The notes under the pieces: model-generated
What the model was told of the DNA's origin: nothing
The model's input: only the letters and a program-made list of their open reading frames with translations
Database searches by the model: none
Assembly (NCBI GenBank): GCA_963811605.1
Contig: CAWESA010000011.1
Span: forward strand, 1-64,000
DNA length: 64,000 nt
Source: CAVQLX01 sp963811605
GTDB lineage: Bacteria > Desulfobacterota > Binatia > DP-6
Direction of reading: 5' to 3'
Position numbers and translations under genes: made by a program
Part shown: positions 6,695 through 15,733 of the stretch, in pieces
How the letters are laid out: every line of letters starts with the position of its first letter
Numbering within the stretch: the stretch's first letter is position 1

Positions 6695-9442
6695 TCACGC
6701 ACCCGCCTCGACCGCCACCACGGTGCGGCGCAGCGCGGGCGTCGAGCGAATGATCAGCTTCTCTGCCTCGACGACGAGGAAGAACACCAGGCCGCCGAGC
6801 AGGAGCCAGGGCCACACCGCGAGCGGCACGGCCTCGTTGTCGAACAGGCGCTGCAGCGGCGGCGCGTAGGTGAAGAGCAGCTGCAGGACGACGACCGCGC
6901 CGATGCCGAGCGGCAGGTAGGCATTGCCGAGGTGGGCACGGAGCGAGAGCGAGGAGTCGAGGAGGAAGCGGCTGTTCAGCAGGTAGAAGACCTGGCCGAT
7001 GGTGATGGCGTTGACGGCGACGGTGCGCGCCAGCGCGTCGGAGGCGCCGGCGCCCTTCATCCAGAAGAACGCCCACAGCGTGTAGGCGAGCAGCGCGAGG
7101 CCGACGAAGACGACGCGCCAGATGCCGAATCGGGTGAGGATCGGCCGGTCGACGCTGCGCGGCGGCCGGTTCATCACGTCGAGCTCGTGCGGCTCGAAGG
7201 AGATCACCAGGCCGAGCGCGACCGACGTCACCATGTTGACCCAGAGGACCTGCGGCGCGGTGATCGGCATGGTGAATCCGAGGACGATGGCGACCGCGAT
7301 GACCAGCGCCTGGGCGACGTTGGTCGGCAGCATGAAGAGGATCGCCTTCTCGATGTTGTTGTAGACCGTGCGCCCTTCCTTCACCGCCGCCGTGATCGAC
7401 GCGAAGTTGTCGTCGGCGAGGATCATCCCCGCCGCCTCCTTGGTGACCTCGGTGCCCTTGATGCCCATGGCGACCCCGATGTCGGCCTTCTTCAGTGACG
7501 GCGCGTCGTTGACGCCGTCCCCGGTCATGGCGACGATCTGCCGGTTCGACTGGATCGCCTTCACCAGGCGAAGCTTGTGCTCCGGGCTGGCGCGCGCGAA
7601 GACGTCGACGTCGCGCACGCGCTCCTGCAGCGTCGCGGTATCCATCTCCTCGATCTCGGCGCCGGTCACTGCCGTGGTCCCGTCGCCGATGCCGAGCATC
7701 TTGGCGATCGCCGCCGCGGTGATCTTGTGGTCGCCGGTGATCATGGTGACGCGGATGCCGCCGCCGTGGCACTCCCGCACCGCCTCGATGGCCTCGCGAC
7801 GCGGGGGGTCGAGGAGACCGACGAGACCGAGCAGCACCAGGGTTCCGGGCAGGTCGGCGGGCGCGAGCGTACCGGCGGGGAGTCCCGGGTTCTCGAGCCA
7901 GGCGAACGCCAGCACGCGCTCGCCCTGGGCCGCGAGCGCGTCCGACGCGCGCAGGAAATGGTCGCGGTCCATCGCCACCGCCTGCCCGGCGCGCGTCTGC
8001 TGGCGGTCGCACCTGTCGAGGATCACCTCGGGCGCGCCCTTGACGAGGATCACCTCGGGGCCGCCGGCGGGCTGGTGGAGCGTCGCCATGAAGCGGTGCT
8101 CCGATTCGAAGGGGATGGCATCGATGCGCGGCGACGCCGCCCGCTCGGCCTGCCGGTCCATCCCGAGCTTGCTGGCGAAGGGGTAGAGGGCGCCCTCGGT
8201 CGGATCGCCTTCCACCTTCCACGCGCCCTCGTGCTGGAAGAGCTCCGCATCGTTGCAGAGTATCGACACGCGTCCGAGCAGATCGAGGACGGGGTCCTTC
8301 CGCGCCGGCTGGCCATGCTCCGTGACCGCGCCCTCCGGCGCGTAGCCGTCGCCGCTCACCGTGTACGCCGCCTCCGCCGTGACGGCCGAGACCACCATCA
8401 TCTCCATCAGCGTCAGCGTCCCGGTCTTGTCGGAGCAGATGCGCGACACCGAGCCGAGGGTCTCGACGGCGGGCAGACGGCGGATGATGGCGTTGCGCTG
8501 CGCCATGCGCTGCACGCCGATCGCCAGCGTGATGGTGATGATGGCGGGCAGGCCCTCGGGGATCACCGACACCGCGATGCCGGTCACGGCCTGGAAGAGG
8601 GGGATGAACTCCATCCCCATCAGCCAGCGGCCGTAGGAGAAGACCAGCACGCTGACCACGCCGATGACGGCGGTGATGGCGTAGCCGAACTGCTTGATCT
8701 GGCGCAGCAGCGGCGTCTCCAGGGCGCTGACGCCGGCGAGCAGCTGGTTGATCCGGCCGAGCTCCGTGTCGCTCCCGGTGGCGACCACCACGCCGGTGGC
8801 ACGGCCGGAGACCACCATGGTGCCGGAGAAGGCCATGCTCTCGCGGTCGCCGACGGTGGCCTTGACGGAGACGGCCGCGGCCGACTTGTCGGCCGGCACC
8901 GACTCGCCGGTCAGGGCGGCCTCCTCGGTGCGCAGGTTCTTGACGTCGACGAGGCGGAGGTCGGCGGGCACCTTGTCGCCGGACTCGAGCAGCACGATGT
9001 CGCCGGGGACCGTCTGGTCAGCCGGGATCATGCGGGTCTCGCCGCCGCGCACGGTGCGCGCCTCGGCAGACAGCATGTTGCGGATCGAGGCGAGCGCCTT
9101 CTCGGCCCGCCCCTCCTGGACGTAGCCGAGCAGACCGTTGAGGACGACGACGCCGAGGATGATCGACGCGTCGACCCACAGGCCGAGCATCATCTTGGTG
9201 AAGCCGGCACCGAGCAGGACGTAGACGAGGATGTTGTTGAACTGGGCCAGGAAGCGCGCCAGGGGCCCGCGCTGCTTGCCTTCCGGCAGGCGGTTCGGCC
9301 CGTACCGCGCCAGACGGTCGGCCGCTTCACCCGGGTCGAGGCCCTTCTGCCCGTCGGTGCCGAGGCGCGTGACCACCTGGCTCGCTGCCAGGGCATGCCA
9401 GGCGGTGGGCTCCGCGGTGGCCGGCTTCGCGGCTGCCTCCAT
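6695..9442 (-). CDS. P2-type cation-transporting ATPase (Ca2+-ATPase-like)
   Basis: A 915-residue P-type ATPase. Order of features: N-terminal cation ATPase domain with YGPNRLPEGK, actuator domain with LTGES, TM4 ion site VSVIPEGLPAIIT, phosphorylation motif SDKTGTLT, nucleotide-domain motif VKGAPEVILD, hinge TGDGVNDAPSLKKADIG, and a C-terminal six-helix cation ATPase domain ending near residue 905. The PEGLP motif and the length place it with P2A/P2B Ca2+ or Mg2+/Na+ type pumps, not heavy-metal P1B pumps. The substrate is most likely Ca2+. It is 21 bases downstream of ppk2 on the same strand, so the two are probably cotranscribed. Confidence 0.92.
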   Translation of the reverse strand: MEAAAKPATAEPTAWHALAASQVVTRLGTDGQKGLDPGEAADRLARYGPNRLPEGKQRGPLARFLAQFNNILVYVLLGAGFTKMMLGLWVDASIILGVVVLNGLLGYVQEGRAEKALASIRNMLSAEARTVRGGETRMIPADQTVPGDIVLLESGDKVPADLRLVDVKNLRTEEAALTGESVPADKSAAAVSVKATVGDRESMAFSGTMVVSGRATGVVVATGSDTELGRINQLLAGVSALETPLLRQIKQFGYAITAVIGVVSVLVFSYGRWLMGMEFIPLFQAVTGIAVSVIPEGLPAIITITLAIGVQRMAQRNAIIRRLPAVETLGSVSRICSDKTGTLTLMEMMVVSAVTAEAAYTVSGDGYAPEGAVTEHGQPARKDPVLDLLGRVSILCNDAELFQHEGAWKVEGDPTEGALYPFASKLGMDRQAERAASPRIDAIPFESEHRFMATLHQPAGGPEVILVKGAPEVILDRCDRQQTRAGQAVAMDRDHFLRASDALAAQGERVLAFAWLENPGLPAGTLAPADLPGTLVLLGLVGLLDPPRREAIEAVRECHGGGIRVTMITGDHKITAAAIAKMLGIGDGTTAVTGAEIEEMDTATLQERVRDVDVFARASPEHKLRLVKAIQSNRQIVAMTGDGVNDAPSLKKADIGVAMGIKGTEVTKEAAGMILADDNFASITAAVKEGRTVYNNIEKAILFMLPTNVAQALVIAVAIVLGFTMPITAPQVLWVNMVTSVALGLVISFEPHELDVMNRPPRSVDRPILTRFGIWRVVFVGLALLAYTLWAFFWMKGAGASDALARTVAVNAITIGQVFYLLNSRFLLDSSLSLRAHLGNAYLPLGIGAVVVLQLLFTYAPPLQRLFDNEAVPLAVWPWLLLGGLVFFLVVEAEKLIIRSTPALRRTVVAVEAGA

Positions 9443-9463
9443 GATCGTCCTCCCGGTCGAGCC

Positions 9464-10258
9464 TCAGTAGCGGGCCGGCACGAAGCGCCGGCGCTTCAGG
9501 GTCGCGCGATCGTCGTAGGCGTGGCGCGTCGCGCGCTTGGGAATCTTCACCGTCCTGGCAGGCAGCCTCTTGTACGGGATCAGGCCGAGCAGGTGGCTGA
9601 TGCAGTTGAGGCGGGCGCGCCGCTTGTCGTCGGACGGGACGATGTACCAGGGCGCGAACCTCGTGTCGGTGGCCGCCAGCATGAGGTCGCGCGCGCGCGA
9701 GTACTCGTACCAGCGGCTGCGCGAGAGGAGATCGGTCGGACTCAGCTTCCACTGGCGCACGGGATCGGTGATGCGCGCCGCGAAGCGGCGCTTCTGCTCC
9801 TCCTCGCTCACCTCGAGCCAGTACTTGATGAGCACGATGCCGTCGTCGACGATGTACTGCTCGAACTCCGGGCAGACCACGAGGAATCGGCGGTGCTCCG
9901 CCTTCGTGCAGAACCCCAGCACGTACTCGACGCCGGCGCGGTTGTACCAGCTGCGGTCGAAGATCACGATCTCGCCGCCCGCCGGCGCGTGCTGGAGAAA
10001 CCGCTGCATGTAGAGCTGCGACTTCTCGCGGTCCGACGGTGCCGGCAGCGCCACGACGCGGAAGACGCGCGGGCTGACGCGCTCGGTGATCGCCTTGATC
10101 GCGCCGCCCTTCCCGGCGGCGTCGCGTCCCTCGAAGACGACGATGACGCGCAGCCCCTTCGCCTTCACCCATTCCTGCAGGGCGCACAGCTCGGCCTGGA
10201 GCTGGCGCAACGCCTTCTCGTAGTCCTTGCGCTTCATCGGCTTGCCCCCGGTGCGCAT
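9464..10258 (-). CDS. ppk2: Polyphosphate kinase 2 family protein
   Basis: A 264-residue PPK2 phosphotransferase that uses polyphosphate to phosphorylate nucleoside mono- or diphosphates, or the reverse. Walker A is VVFEGRDAAGKGGAIK, the lid-proximal region is PAPSDREKSQLYMQRF, and Walker B is IVIFDRSWYNRAGVE. The C-terminal part YEYSRARDLMLAATDT and SDDKRRARLN is typical of the family. The start is set at ATG 10258, which follows GGAGGTGAGG with ideal spacing, rather than the upstream ATG at 10309. It heads a two-gene unit with the cation ATPase. Confidence 0.92.
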   Translation of the reverse strand: MRTGGKPMKRKDYEKALRQLQAELCALQEWVKAKGLRVIVVFEGRDAAGKGGAIKAITERVSPRVFRVVALPAPSDREKSQLYMQRFLQHAPAGGEIVIFDRSWYNRAGVEYVLGFCTKAEHRRFLVVCPEFEQYIVDDGIVLIKYWLEVSEEEQKRRFAARITDPVRQWKLSPTDLLSRSRWYEYSRARDLMLAATDTRFAPWYIVPSDDKRRARLNCISHLLGLIPYKRLPARTVKIPKRATRHAYDDRATLKRRRFVPARY

Positions 10259-10544
10259 CGCCTCACCTCCCACGCTGGTTCGGGAGTGCCCTCGTAGAGC
10301 ACTTGCCAACGCCTGTCACCTGCCGCGTGGCGCAACCCCATGAGGCGGTCGCACGCGATTCGGGCGCGCGCGGCGGCGACTGCTCCGCCGCCCGGGCGAG
10401 CCGTCGTCGGATGAGACTGGCGCCATCTTTTCTGCGGGTGTAGATGAGGAATCGTTCCCGGAACGCCCGCGTCAGGCTCTCACGTGCGCCCCGGGAACGG
10501 CGCCCGCTGCGCCCGGCCCCACTTCCGAGCCTCGAGAGGATTCC

Positions 10545-11024
10545 ATGTTCCCGCGCGATCGGTTCGTAGCGCGTCCCGGCGGACGTCGGTGGCCGGCCGC
10601 ATCGTCCACCGCCCGGCACCCGGCTTTCGCCACCGGAGCCCTCGTCGCCTTCCTGCTCGTGATGCTGCCGGGGTCGAGCGCCGGCGAGTCGAGCGTCTCC
10701 AGCGGCTGCCGTCCCGAGCCCGCGGCGCTCGAGCTCACGGTCAGCGAGAGCGGGGACGCGGTGCATCTTCGCATCCAGGCGACGGGCGACATCGAGCCGG
10801 GCTCGGTCGAGGTCCGCTTCTCGGGCAGCAAGGTGATCGTCCTGGCACGCGACACGCGGGGGCGCACGATCCGCTCGCAGCGCGTCCGACTGCCCGCGCC
10901 GGTGGTCGAGGACGGCGTCACGGCGGACTACGACGACGAGGACGCGCTCGTGATGACGCTGCGCAAGCAAAACGACGCGCGCGCCACGACGCCGCTGAAC
11001 GCCCCCGAAGCCCTGGCGCGCTGA
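10545..11024 (+). CDS. Exported Hsp20/alpha-crystallin-like protein
   Basis: A 159-residue protein. Residues 1-48 look like a long signal peptide: basic start, then ATGALVAFLLVMLPGSSAG. From about residue 60 the sequence matches an alpha-crystallin-type beta sandwich: HLRIQATGDIEPGSVEVRFS, SKVIVLARDTRG, then a strand pair ending VRLPAPVVEDGVTADYDDE and DALVMTLRK. The LPxxV..DxxxAxYxxGxLxxxLPK pattern of Hsp20 is clear, although the final G and L are altered. Hsp20 proteins are normally cytoplasmic; an exported one would be a periplasmic holdase or scaffold. There is no IxI/V tail. It stands alone between divergent ppk2 and convergent phosphatase genes. Confidence 0.65.
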   Translation: MFPRDRFVARPGGRRWPAASSTARHPAFATGALVAFLLVMLPGSSAGESSVSSGCRPEPAALELTVSESGDAVHLRIQATGDIEPGSVEVRFSGSKVIVLARDTRGRTIRSQRVRLPAPVVEDGVTADYDDEDALVMTLRKQNDARATTPLNAPEALAR

Positions 11025-11037
11025 CGATCGTGCGCGG

Positions 11038-11769
11038 TCAGAGGCGGAAGGAGCCGGTGCGCGGCCGAGTCGTGGTCACGCCGCCGCGCCGTACCTCGCG
11101 GCTGCCGGCCGCCACCTGGTGCAGCACGAGGTCGGGGAGCTCGAGCGCCGTCAGCGTCCCCCCGTACACCAGCCCGGTGTCGATCCCGATCTTGTAGGGC
11201 AGATCGACGTAGGGCGCGCGCGCTGGCGTGTGTCCGAAGACGACGGTCTCGGGCAACCCGTGCGGGTGGAGCACGAACTCCTCGCGGATCCAGAAGAGAT
11301 CGTCGTTGGTCTGCTGCTCCCACGGCACGCCCGGCCGGATGCCCGCGTGCACCAGCAGAAATCCTCCCCACCGAAACGAGCGCTCCAGGCTCTCGAAGAA
11401 CGCCAGGTGGGTCTCGGGCATGGCGCCCTCGACTCGCGCCGGCGCCGAGCGGGCATCGACCCCGTAGCTCCGCACGGCCGCCGCGCCGCCGTTCACCATC
11501 CACGATTCGCCCCAGCTTCCGCCTCGACCGAGGAACGAGAGGCACATGTCCTCGTGGTTGCCCTTGAGGAACACCCACCGGACGTCCGAGCGGGTGTGCG
11601 CTGCGAGGAGCAGGTCGACGACACCCTTCGAGTCGCGCCCGCGATCGATGTAGTCGCCGACGAAGCACACCGTATCGCCCGCCTCGAGCGGCAGCTGCTC
11701 CAGGAGAGCGCCGAGCTCGCCCGGACAGCCGTGGATGTCGCCGATGGCGAAGAGCCGGCCGCCGCTCAT
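11038..11769 (-). CDS. PPP-family serine/threonine protein phosphatase
   Basis: A 243-residue calcineurin-type metallophosphoesterase of the bacterial PPP group. The dinuclear metal motifs are GDIHGC (residue 10), GDYIDRG (residue 39), GNHED (residue 70) and later histidines in LLVHAGI and VFGHTPA. The length is normal for bacterial PrpA/B-type enzymes. It would dephosphorylate phosphoproteins or diadenosine compounds. Its ATG overlaps the stop of meaB by four bases, so translation is coupled. Confidence 0.9.
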   Translation of the reverse strand: MSGGRLFAIGDIHGCPGELGALLEQLPLEAGDTVCFVGDYIDRGRDSKGVVDLLLAAHTRSDVRWVFLKGNHEDMCLSFLGRGGSWGESWMVNGGAAAVRSYGVDARSAPARVEGAMPETHLAFFESLERSFRWGGFLLVHAGIRPGVPWEQQTNDDLFWIREEFVLHPHGLPETVVFGHTPARAPYVDLPYKIGIDTGLVYGGTLTALELPDLVLHQVAAGSREVRRGGVTTTRPRTGSFRL

Positions 11770-12758
11770 GTCGCCCGGTCCCGCACCAGGGTGGCGAGCG
11801 CGTCGTCGTCCTCGAGGATGCGAAGCGCGGCGCTGTACGGATCGAGCCGGCCGCTGCGTACCGAGGCGAGCAGGCTGCCGAGACCGTTCGGGTCGCTCAC
11901 CAGCCGTGCCTCGAGGCGCCGGCGCATCTCCTCTTCCAGGATGTCCAGCAGCTCGCCCGCCCGTCTCGCCGCCGAGCGCCCTGCCCGCTCCCCGTCACCG
12001 GCGACGTGCAGGCGGTGCCGCTCCAGGCCGGCCAGCACGTCGTCGACGCCGGTGCCGACCGAGGCGGTGGTGGGCAGGACCGGGATGGCCCACGGCGCCG
12101 CCGGCCGCAGGTGCAGCATCTGCTCCAGCTCGGAGACCATGCGCGGCGCCCCCTCGCGATCGGCCTTGTTGACGACGAACACGTCGGCGATCTCGAGCAG
12201 CCCGGCCTTCATCACCTGCACCGTGTCGCCCGCCTCGGGGACGAGGACCACCACGATGGAATCGGCGAGACGCATGACGTCGAGCTCGGTCTGTCCCACC
12301 CCGACCGTCTCCACCAGCACGACGTCCATGCCGAAGGCGTCGAGCAGCCGCACGACGTCGCGGGCGGCACGCGGCAAGCCGCCGTGGCTGCCACGCGTCG
12401 CCAGGCTGCGGATGAACACTCCCGGATCGAGGAAGTGGGCCTGCATCCGGATTCGATCGCCCAGCACCGCGCCCCCGGAGAAGGGACTGGACGGATCGAC
12501 CGCCACCACCCCGACGCGGCGGCCGGCCGCGCGCAACCGTCCGATGAGACCATCCACGAGGGTGGACTTGCCGGCGCCCGGCGGGCCCGTGACGCCGATC
12601 ACGTGCGCCCGGCCCGTGTACGGATAGAGCCGGCTCATCACGGCCGGCAGCTCGGGCGCGCGATTCTCCACCAGCGTCATCAGACGCGCGAGCGCGAGCC
12701 GATCGCCGGCGAGGACACGCTCGGTCAGCGTGCTACTGGCGGATGACGACACCTCCAT
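11766..12758 (-). CDS. meaB: MeaB/ArgK-type methylmalonyl-CoA mutase-associated GTPase
   Basis: A 330-residue G3E GTPase of the MeaB family, which chaperones adenosylcobalamin-dependent methylmalonyl-CoA mutase and protects it from inactivation. Walker A is GVTGPPGAGKSTLVDGL (about residue 53), followed by AVDPSSPFSGGA, the switch-region ETVGVGQ and the guanine motif NKAD. The C-terminal helical part LLASVRSGRLDPYSAALRIL is typical. No mutase gene is in the window. It is the first gene of a two-gene unit with the phosphatase. Confidence 0.93.
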   Translation of the reverse strand: MEVSSSASSTLTERVLAGDRLALARLMTLVENRAPELPAVMSRLYPYTGRAHVIGVTGPPGAGKSTLVDGLIGRLRAAGRRVGVVAVDPSSPFSGGAVLGDRIRMQAHFLDPGVFIRSLATRGSHGGLPRAARDVVRLLDAFGMDVVLVETVGVGQTELDVMRLADSIVVVLVPEAGDTVQVMKAGLLEIADVFVVNKADREGAPRMVSELEQMLHLRPAAPWAIPVLPTTASVGTGVDDVLAGLERHRLHVAGDGERAGRSAARRAGELLDILEEEMRRRLEARLVSDPNGLGSLLASVRSGRLDPYSAALRILEDDDALATLVRDRAT

Positions 12759-12831
12759 TGCGGATAGAGCCCTGCCCGGGGTGCGTCAAGGCCGCTCGTG
12801 ATGTGCGATTGACGCCGCGCGCGCGGCGCGG

Positions 12832-13209
12832 ATGATCGGCGCGGTGGCGTGGACCGTCGAGTCGTCGTTCCTGCAGCAGGCCGTGCGCAACGGCCTGATC
12901 GTGGCCGGCACGCTGATCGTCGCGGTCGGCATCGGCGACATGCTGGCAGGTCGCGCCAAGCTGCAGGAGTATCGCGCCGTGCTGGCGGAGCCGCTGCCGC
13001 AGGCGCCGCGCGACCCTGCGGCGCTCTTCCCGAAAGCGAGCGAGGCGCAGGAACGGCACGCGGTCGCGTTGGCGAAGCTCGCCTTCTACCAGCTGCTGTT
13101 CCTCGTCGGGCAGCTGCTCGCCGCCCTCGGCGTGCTGCTGATCGGCGTCGGTGCGTTTCGCCAGCGCCAGCGCGGCATCCGCGCCGCGCCCGCCGTCGGC
13201 TTCCATTGA
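12832..13209 (+). CDS. Small inner-membrane protein, unknown function
   Basis: A 125-residue protein with two predicted membrane segments: VRNGLIVAGTLIVAVGIGDM (about residues 18-37) and YQLLFLVGQLLAALGVLLIG (about residues 85-105). They are separated by a charged loop of about 45 residues with AEPLPQAPRDPAALFPKASE. It diverges from meaB and precedes the kinase operon by 60 bases, so it could be its first gene. I do not recognise a family. Confidence 0.6.
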   Translation: MIGAVAWTVESSFLQQAVRNGLIVAGTLIVAVGIGDMLAGRAKLQEYRAVLAEPLPQAPRDPAALFPKASEAQERHAVALAKLAFYQLLFLVGQLLAALGVLLIGVGAFRQRQRGIRAAPAVGFH

Positions 13210-13273
13210 CTTCCACCCACGCCGCGACTACAAGCGCACAAATCTGCACGTCCGGGTGAGTAGACCCCGGCGG

Positions 13274-14398
13274 ATGGTGGTGGGGCGGCGGTTGGGTCTG
13301 GCGGGCAGGCAGGCAGTCGGCGCGCGGCGCCGCATGCGCGGAGGTGACGGCGCGAGCGCGCCGGATGCGCTCCTCGAGCTGCTCGCTCGTGGACTGGCGC
13401 TCGAGCGTGCGGCACTGCTGCTGGACCATGACGGCACGCTGCGTCCCGTGGCCACCTGGGGCGTGGTGCGTCTGTCCGCCCTCCGTCCCGGCGACGCGCC
13501 GCCGGACGGTCCGTGGAGCGCCGCCGTTCCCATCGCGGACGCCGGCCGGACCGTCGGCCTGGCCCTGCTGGCGACTCGTGGAGGCCGGGCCCTGACGCCG
13601 CGCGCGCGTGCGCTCGCAGCACGACTGCTCGGCGCCGCGGGCGGAATGCTCGCGCCACCGCGACCGGAGCGCGACGCCGCCGACGCGCGCGAGCTGCTGG
13701 CCCGCGCCGATCGCCTGGCCGCCCTCGGCACGCTGGCCGCGGGCATCGCGCACGAGATCCGCAACCCGCTCGTCTCGGTGCGGACGTTCATCGAGCTGTT
13801 GCCCGAGCGCTTCCACGACGAGGAGTTCCGCACCGAGTTCCGGCAGCTCACCCTGGCGGAGATCGAGCGCATCTGCGTCCTGCTCGACGATCTCCTGGCC
13901 TTCACCCGGCCCGGCCCCGCGCAGCCCGAGCCGAGCAACCTGAACGCGCTCGCCGTCCAGACGGTTCGCCTGCTCGAGCCGCAGGCGCGCAAGCGGCGCG
14001 TCTCGCTGCGCGTGCGCCTCGGCGACCACGTCGCGCCCGTGCTCGCGGACGAGGGACGGGTGAAGCAGGTGCTGATGAACCTGATCCTCAACGGGATCGA
14101 GGCCTGCGCCGACCGCGGCGCGGTCGACGTCGCGACGTCGGCCGTGGCGCCGGGCGGGTGGAGCATCCTGGAGGTCGCCGACGACGGCTCGGGCATCGCC
14201 GAGGGCGTGGCGGCGCGCGTCTTCGATCCGTTCGTCACCACCAAGGATACCGGGAGCGGGCTCGGCCTCTACATCGCGCATCGCATCGTCACCGAGCACG
14301 GCGGCACCATTCGCATGCACTCCCGCCCCGGCGGCGGGACCCTGTGTGCCGTCACGCTGCCCGCGATCGCGGCTGCACGGGATGCCGACACCGGCTGA
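13274..14398 (+). CDS. Sensor histidine kinase (soluble, GAF-like input)
   Basis: About 374 residues. The N-terminal 130 residues resemble a GAF-like sensor (ERAALLLDHDGTLRPVATWG). A HisKA phosphoacceptor domain follows, with LAAGIAHEIRNPLVSVRTF, where the His is phosphorylated. The ATPase domain shows the N box LMNLILNGIEAC, G1 VADDGSGIAEGV, F box FDPFVTTKDTGSGLGLYI and G2. No transmembrane segment is visible, so it is cytoplasmic. The start is uncertain: ATG 13274 and ATG 13334 are both possible and neither has a strong ribosome site. It precedes a second kinase-like gene and an NtrC-type regulator, most likely its partner. Confidence 0.85.
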   Translation: MVVGRRLGLAGRQAVGARRRMRGGDGASAPDALLELLARGLALERAALLLDHDGTLRPVATWGVVRLSALRPGDAPPDGPWSAAVPIADAGRTVGLALLATRGGRALTPRARALAARLLGAAGGMLAPPRPERDAADARELLARADRLAALGTLAAGIAHEIRNPLVSVRTFIELLPERFHDEEFRTEFRQLTLAEIERICVLLDDLLAFTRPGPAQPEPSNLNALAVQTVRLLEPQARKRRVSLRVRLGDHVAPVLADEGRVKQVLMNLILNGIEACADRGAVDVATSAVAPGGWSILEVADDGSGIAEGVAARVFDPFVTTKDTGSGLGLYIAHRIVTEHGGTIRMHSRPGGGTLCAVTLPAIAAARDADTG

Positions 14399-14484
14399 AG
14401 CGCGCCGGCGTGGCGCCCTGCCACCGCTGTCTCCCGCGGCAGCGCGCGCGGTGCTCGCACCTCCGCGCCTGCCGGCGAGCCGCG

Positions 14485-15732
14485 ATGGGGGAGGTCGGGA
14501 TCGCCCGCCGGGCCGCGTCGCTCGCCGTCCCGGTCCGCCTCGACGTGCCCGTCGCCGGTGGGCGGACGCTCCTCGCCCGCGCCCTGCACGCCGAGAGCGA
14601 GCGTCCGGGACCGCTGCTGGTCGTAGACGGTCGGAGCCGCGGCCTGCTCGACGTCCCTGCGGGCGCGTCGATCCTCGTCGAGATCGAGCGCCTGACGATG
14701 CCCGCCGTCGCGGCCGTCGAGGCGCTCCTCGACGACGGCGCGGTCTGGCTGCTGCTGGCATCGGCTCCCGGCGCGGTGCTGCCGCCGCCGCTCGATGCAC
14801 GTGCCGGCGCGGTGGCCGTGCACGTCCCTCCGCTCGCCTCGCGGGGTGCGGAGATCGCGGCGCTCGCCCGGCATCTCCTGGCGATGCGGGCGGGAAATCA
14901 CGGCGCGCCGGCCCCGCTCCTGACCGACGCGGCGGCCGACTGGCTGGAGCGCCGGCCCTGGCCCGGCGACGTCGCGGAGCTCGAGGCAGTCGTCGCGCGC
15001 GCCCTCGTGCTGGCCGACGCGCCGGTCGTCGACATCGCCCATCTCGCGGGGGCCGCCGCCGATCCGCTGCCCGCCCGCGACGGCCGCCGCGCGCAGGTCG
15101 AGTTCCTGGTCGCGCAGCTGGCCCACGAGCTGCGCAACCCGCTGGCGGCCGTCAAGACGTTCGCCCAGCTCCCCGGGCTGGCCGACGATGCGGCGTTGCG
15201 GGCGCGCTTCGGCGCGCTCGTCGACGACGCCGTCGGCCGCATGGACGGGCTGCTCGAGCACACCGCCGCCTTCGCGCGCCTGGGAACGCCGGCGCCTGCC
15301 GAGGTCGAGCTCGGGCCGCTCATGGATGCGCTCGTCGCGGAGGTTCGGCCGGCGCTCGCGGAACGCGCCATCGCCCTCGACTACCGGTCGCCCAACGGTG
15401 CGCGCTGCACCACCGACCGGGAGCAGCTCGCCTATGCGCTGCGCAGCATCTTCGCGGGCGTCGCGCAGGAGGCGCCCGGCGACGAGGCGGTGCGCATCGA
15501 TGCCGCCACGCCGGGACTGGTGCACATCGAGTTCGACGATCGCCAGGGTCCGGCGGGCCGGTTGCGGCGGGTCGTGCTCGACGACGACGCGGCCGACGTG
15601 CTGGCGCTGCCGTTCACGCTCGCCCGCGCGGTGCTGGATCGGAACGGTGGTGGTCTCGCGATGGGGCGACGGGATGACGGCCGGGCGCGGCTCGAGGTGC
15701 GCCTGCCCGGTGCGTCGAGCCAGGGAGGTTGA
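14485..15732 (+). CDS. Kinase-like hybrid: degenerate NtrC-type AAA+ module plus HisKA
   Basis: A 415-residue protein from ATG 14485. Residues 1-190 look like a worn sigma54-activator ATPase: VPVAGGRTLLARALHAES where Walker A should be, SILVEIERLTMPA, ASRGAEIAALARHLL, and the R/W-PGDV-ELE segment RRPWPGDVAELEAVVARAL. Walker A glycines and lysine are missing. After residue 200 comes HisKA LVAQLAHELRNPLAAVKTF with the phosphoacceptor His, and a C-terminal ATPase-like region lacking clear N and G boxes. It may be a phosphotransfer or docking partner of the upstream kinase. A better N terminus starts at ATG 14382 (MPTPAEARRRGALPPLSPAA), overlapping the upstream stop. It would join this frame if one G were removed from the five-G run at 14487-14491. 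Confidence 0.65.
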   Translation: MGEVGIARRAASLAVPVRLDVPVAGGRTLLARALHAESERPGPLLVVDGRSRGLLDVPAGASILVEIERLTMPAVAAVEALLDDGAVWLLLASAPGAVLPPPLDARAGAVAVHVPPLASRGAEIAALARHLLAMRAGNHGAPAPLLTDAAADWLERRPWPGDVAELEAVVARALVLADAPVVDIAHLAGAAADPLPARDGRRAQVEFLVAQLAHELRNPLAAVKTFAQLPGLADDAALRARFGALVDDAVGRMDGLLEHTAAFARLGTPAPAEVELGPLMDALVAEVRPALAERAIALDYRSPNGARCTTDREQLAYALRSIFAGVAQEAPGDEAVRIDAATPGLVHIEFDDRQGPAGRLRRVVLDDDAADVLALPFTLARAVLDRNGGGLAMGRRDDGRARLEVRLPGASSQGG

Positions 15733-15733
15733 C

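Noticed and set aside
4986..7498. Very long Arg/Pro/Ala-rich plus-strand frames across the Na/Pi and ATPase genes
   Set aside because: They are out-of-frame shadows of high-GC genes: no motifs, low-complexity composition, and real genes with full family motifs cover the same bases.
7577..10297. 906-residue plus-strand frame opposite the P-type ATPase and PPK2
   Set aside because: It mirrors the antisense codon structure of two clear enzymes and has repetitive His/Asp/Gly composition; there is no ribosome site or homology.
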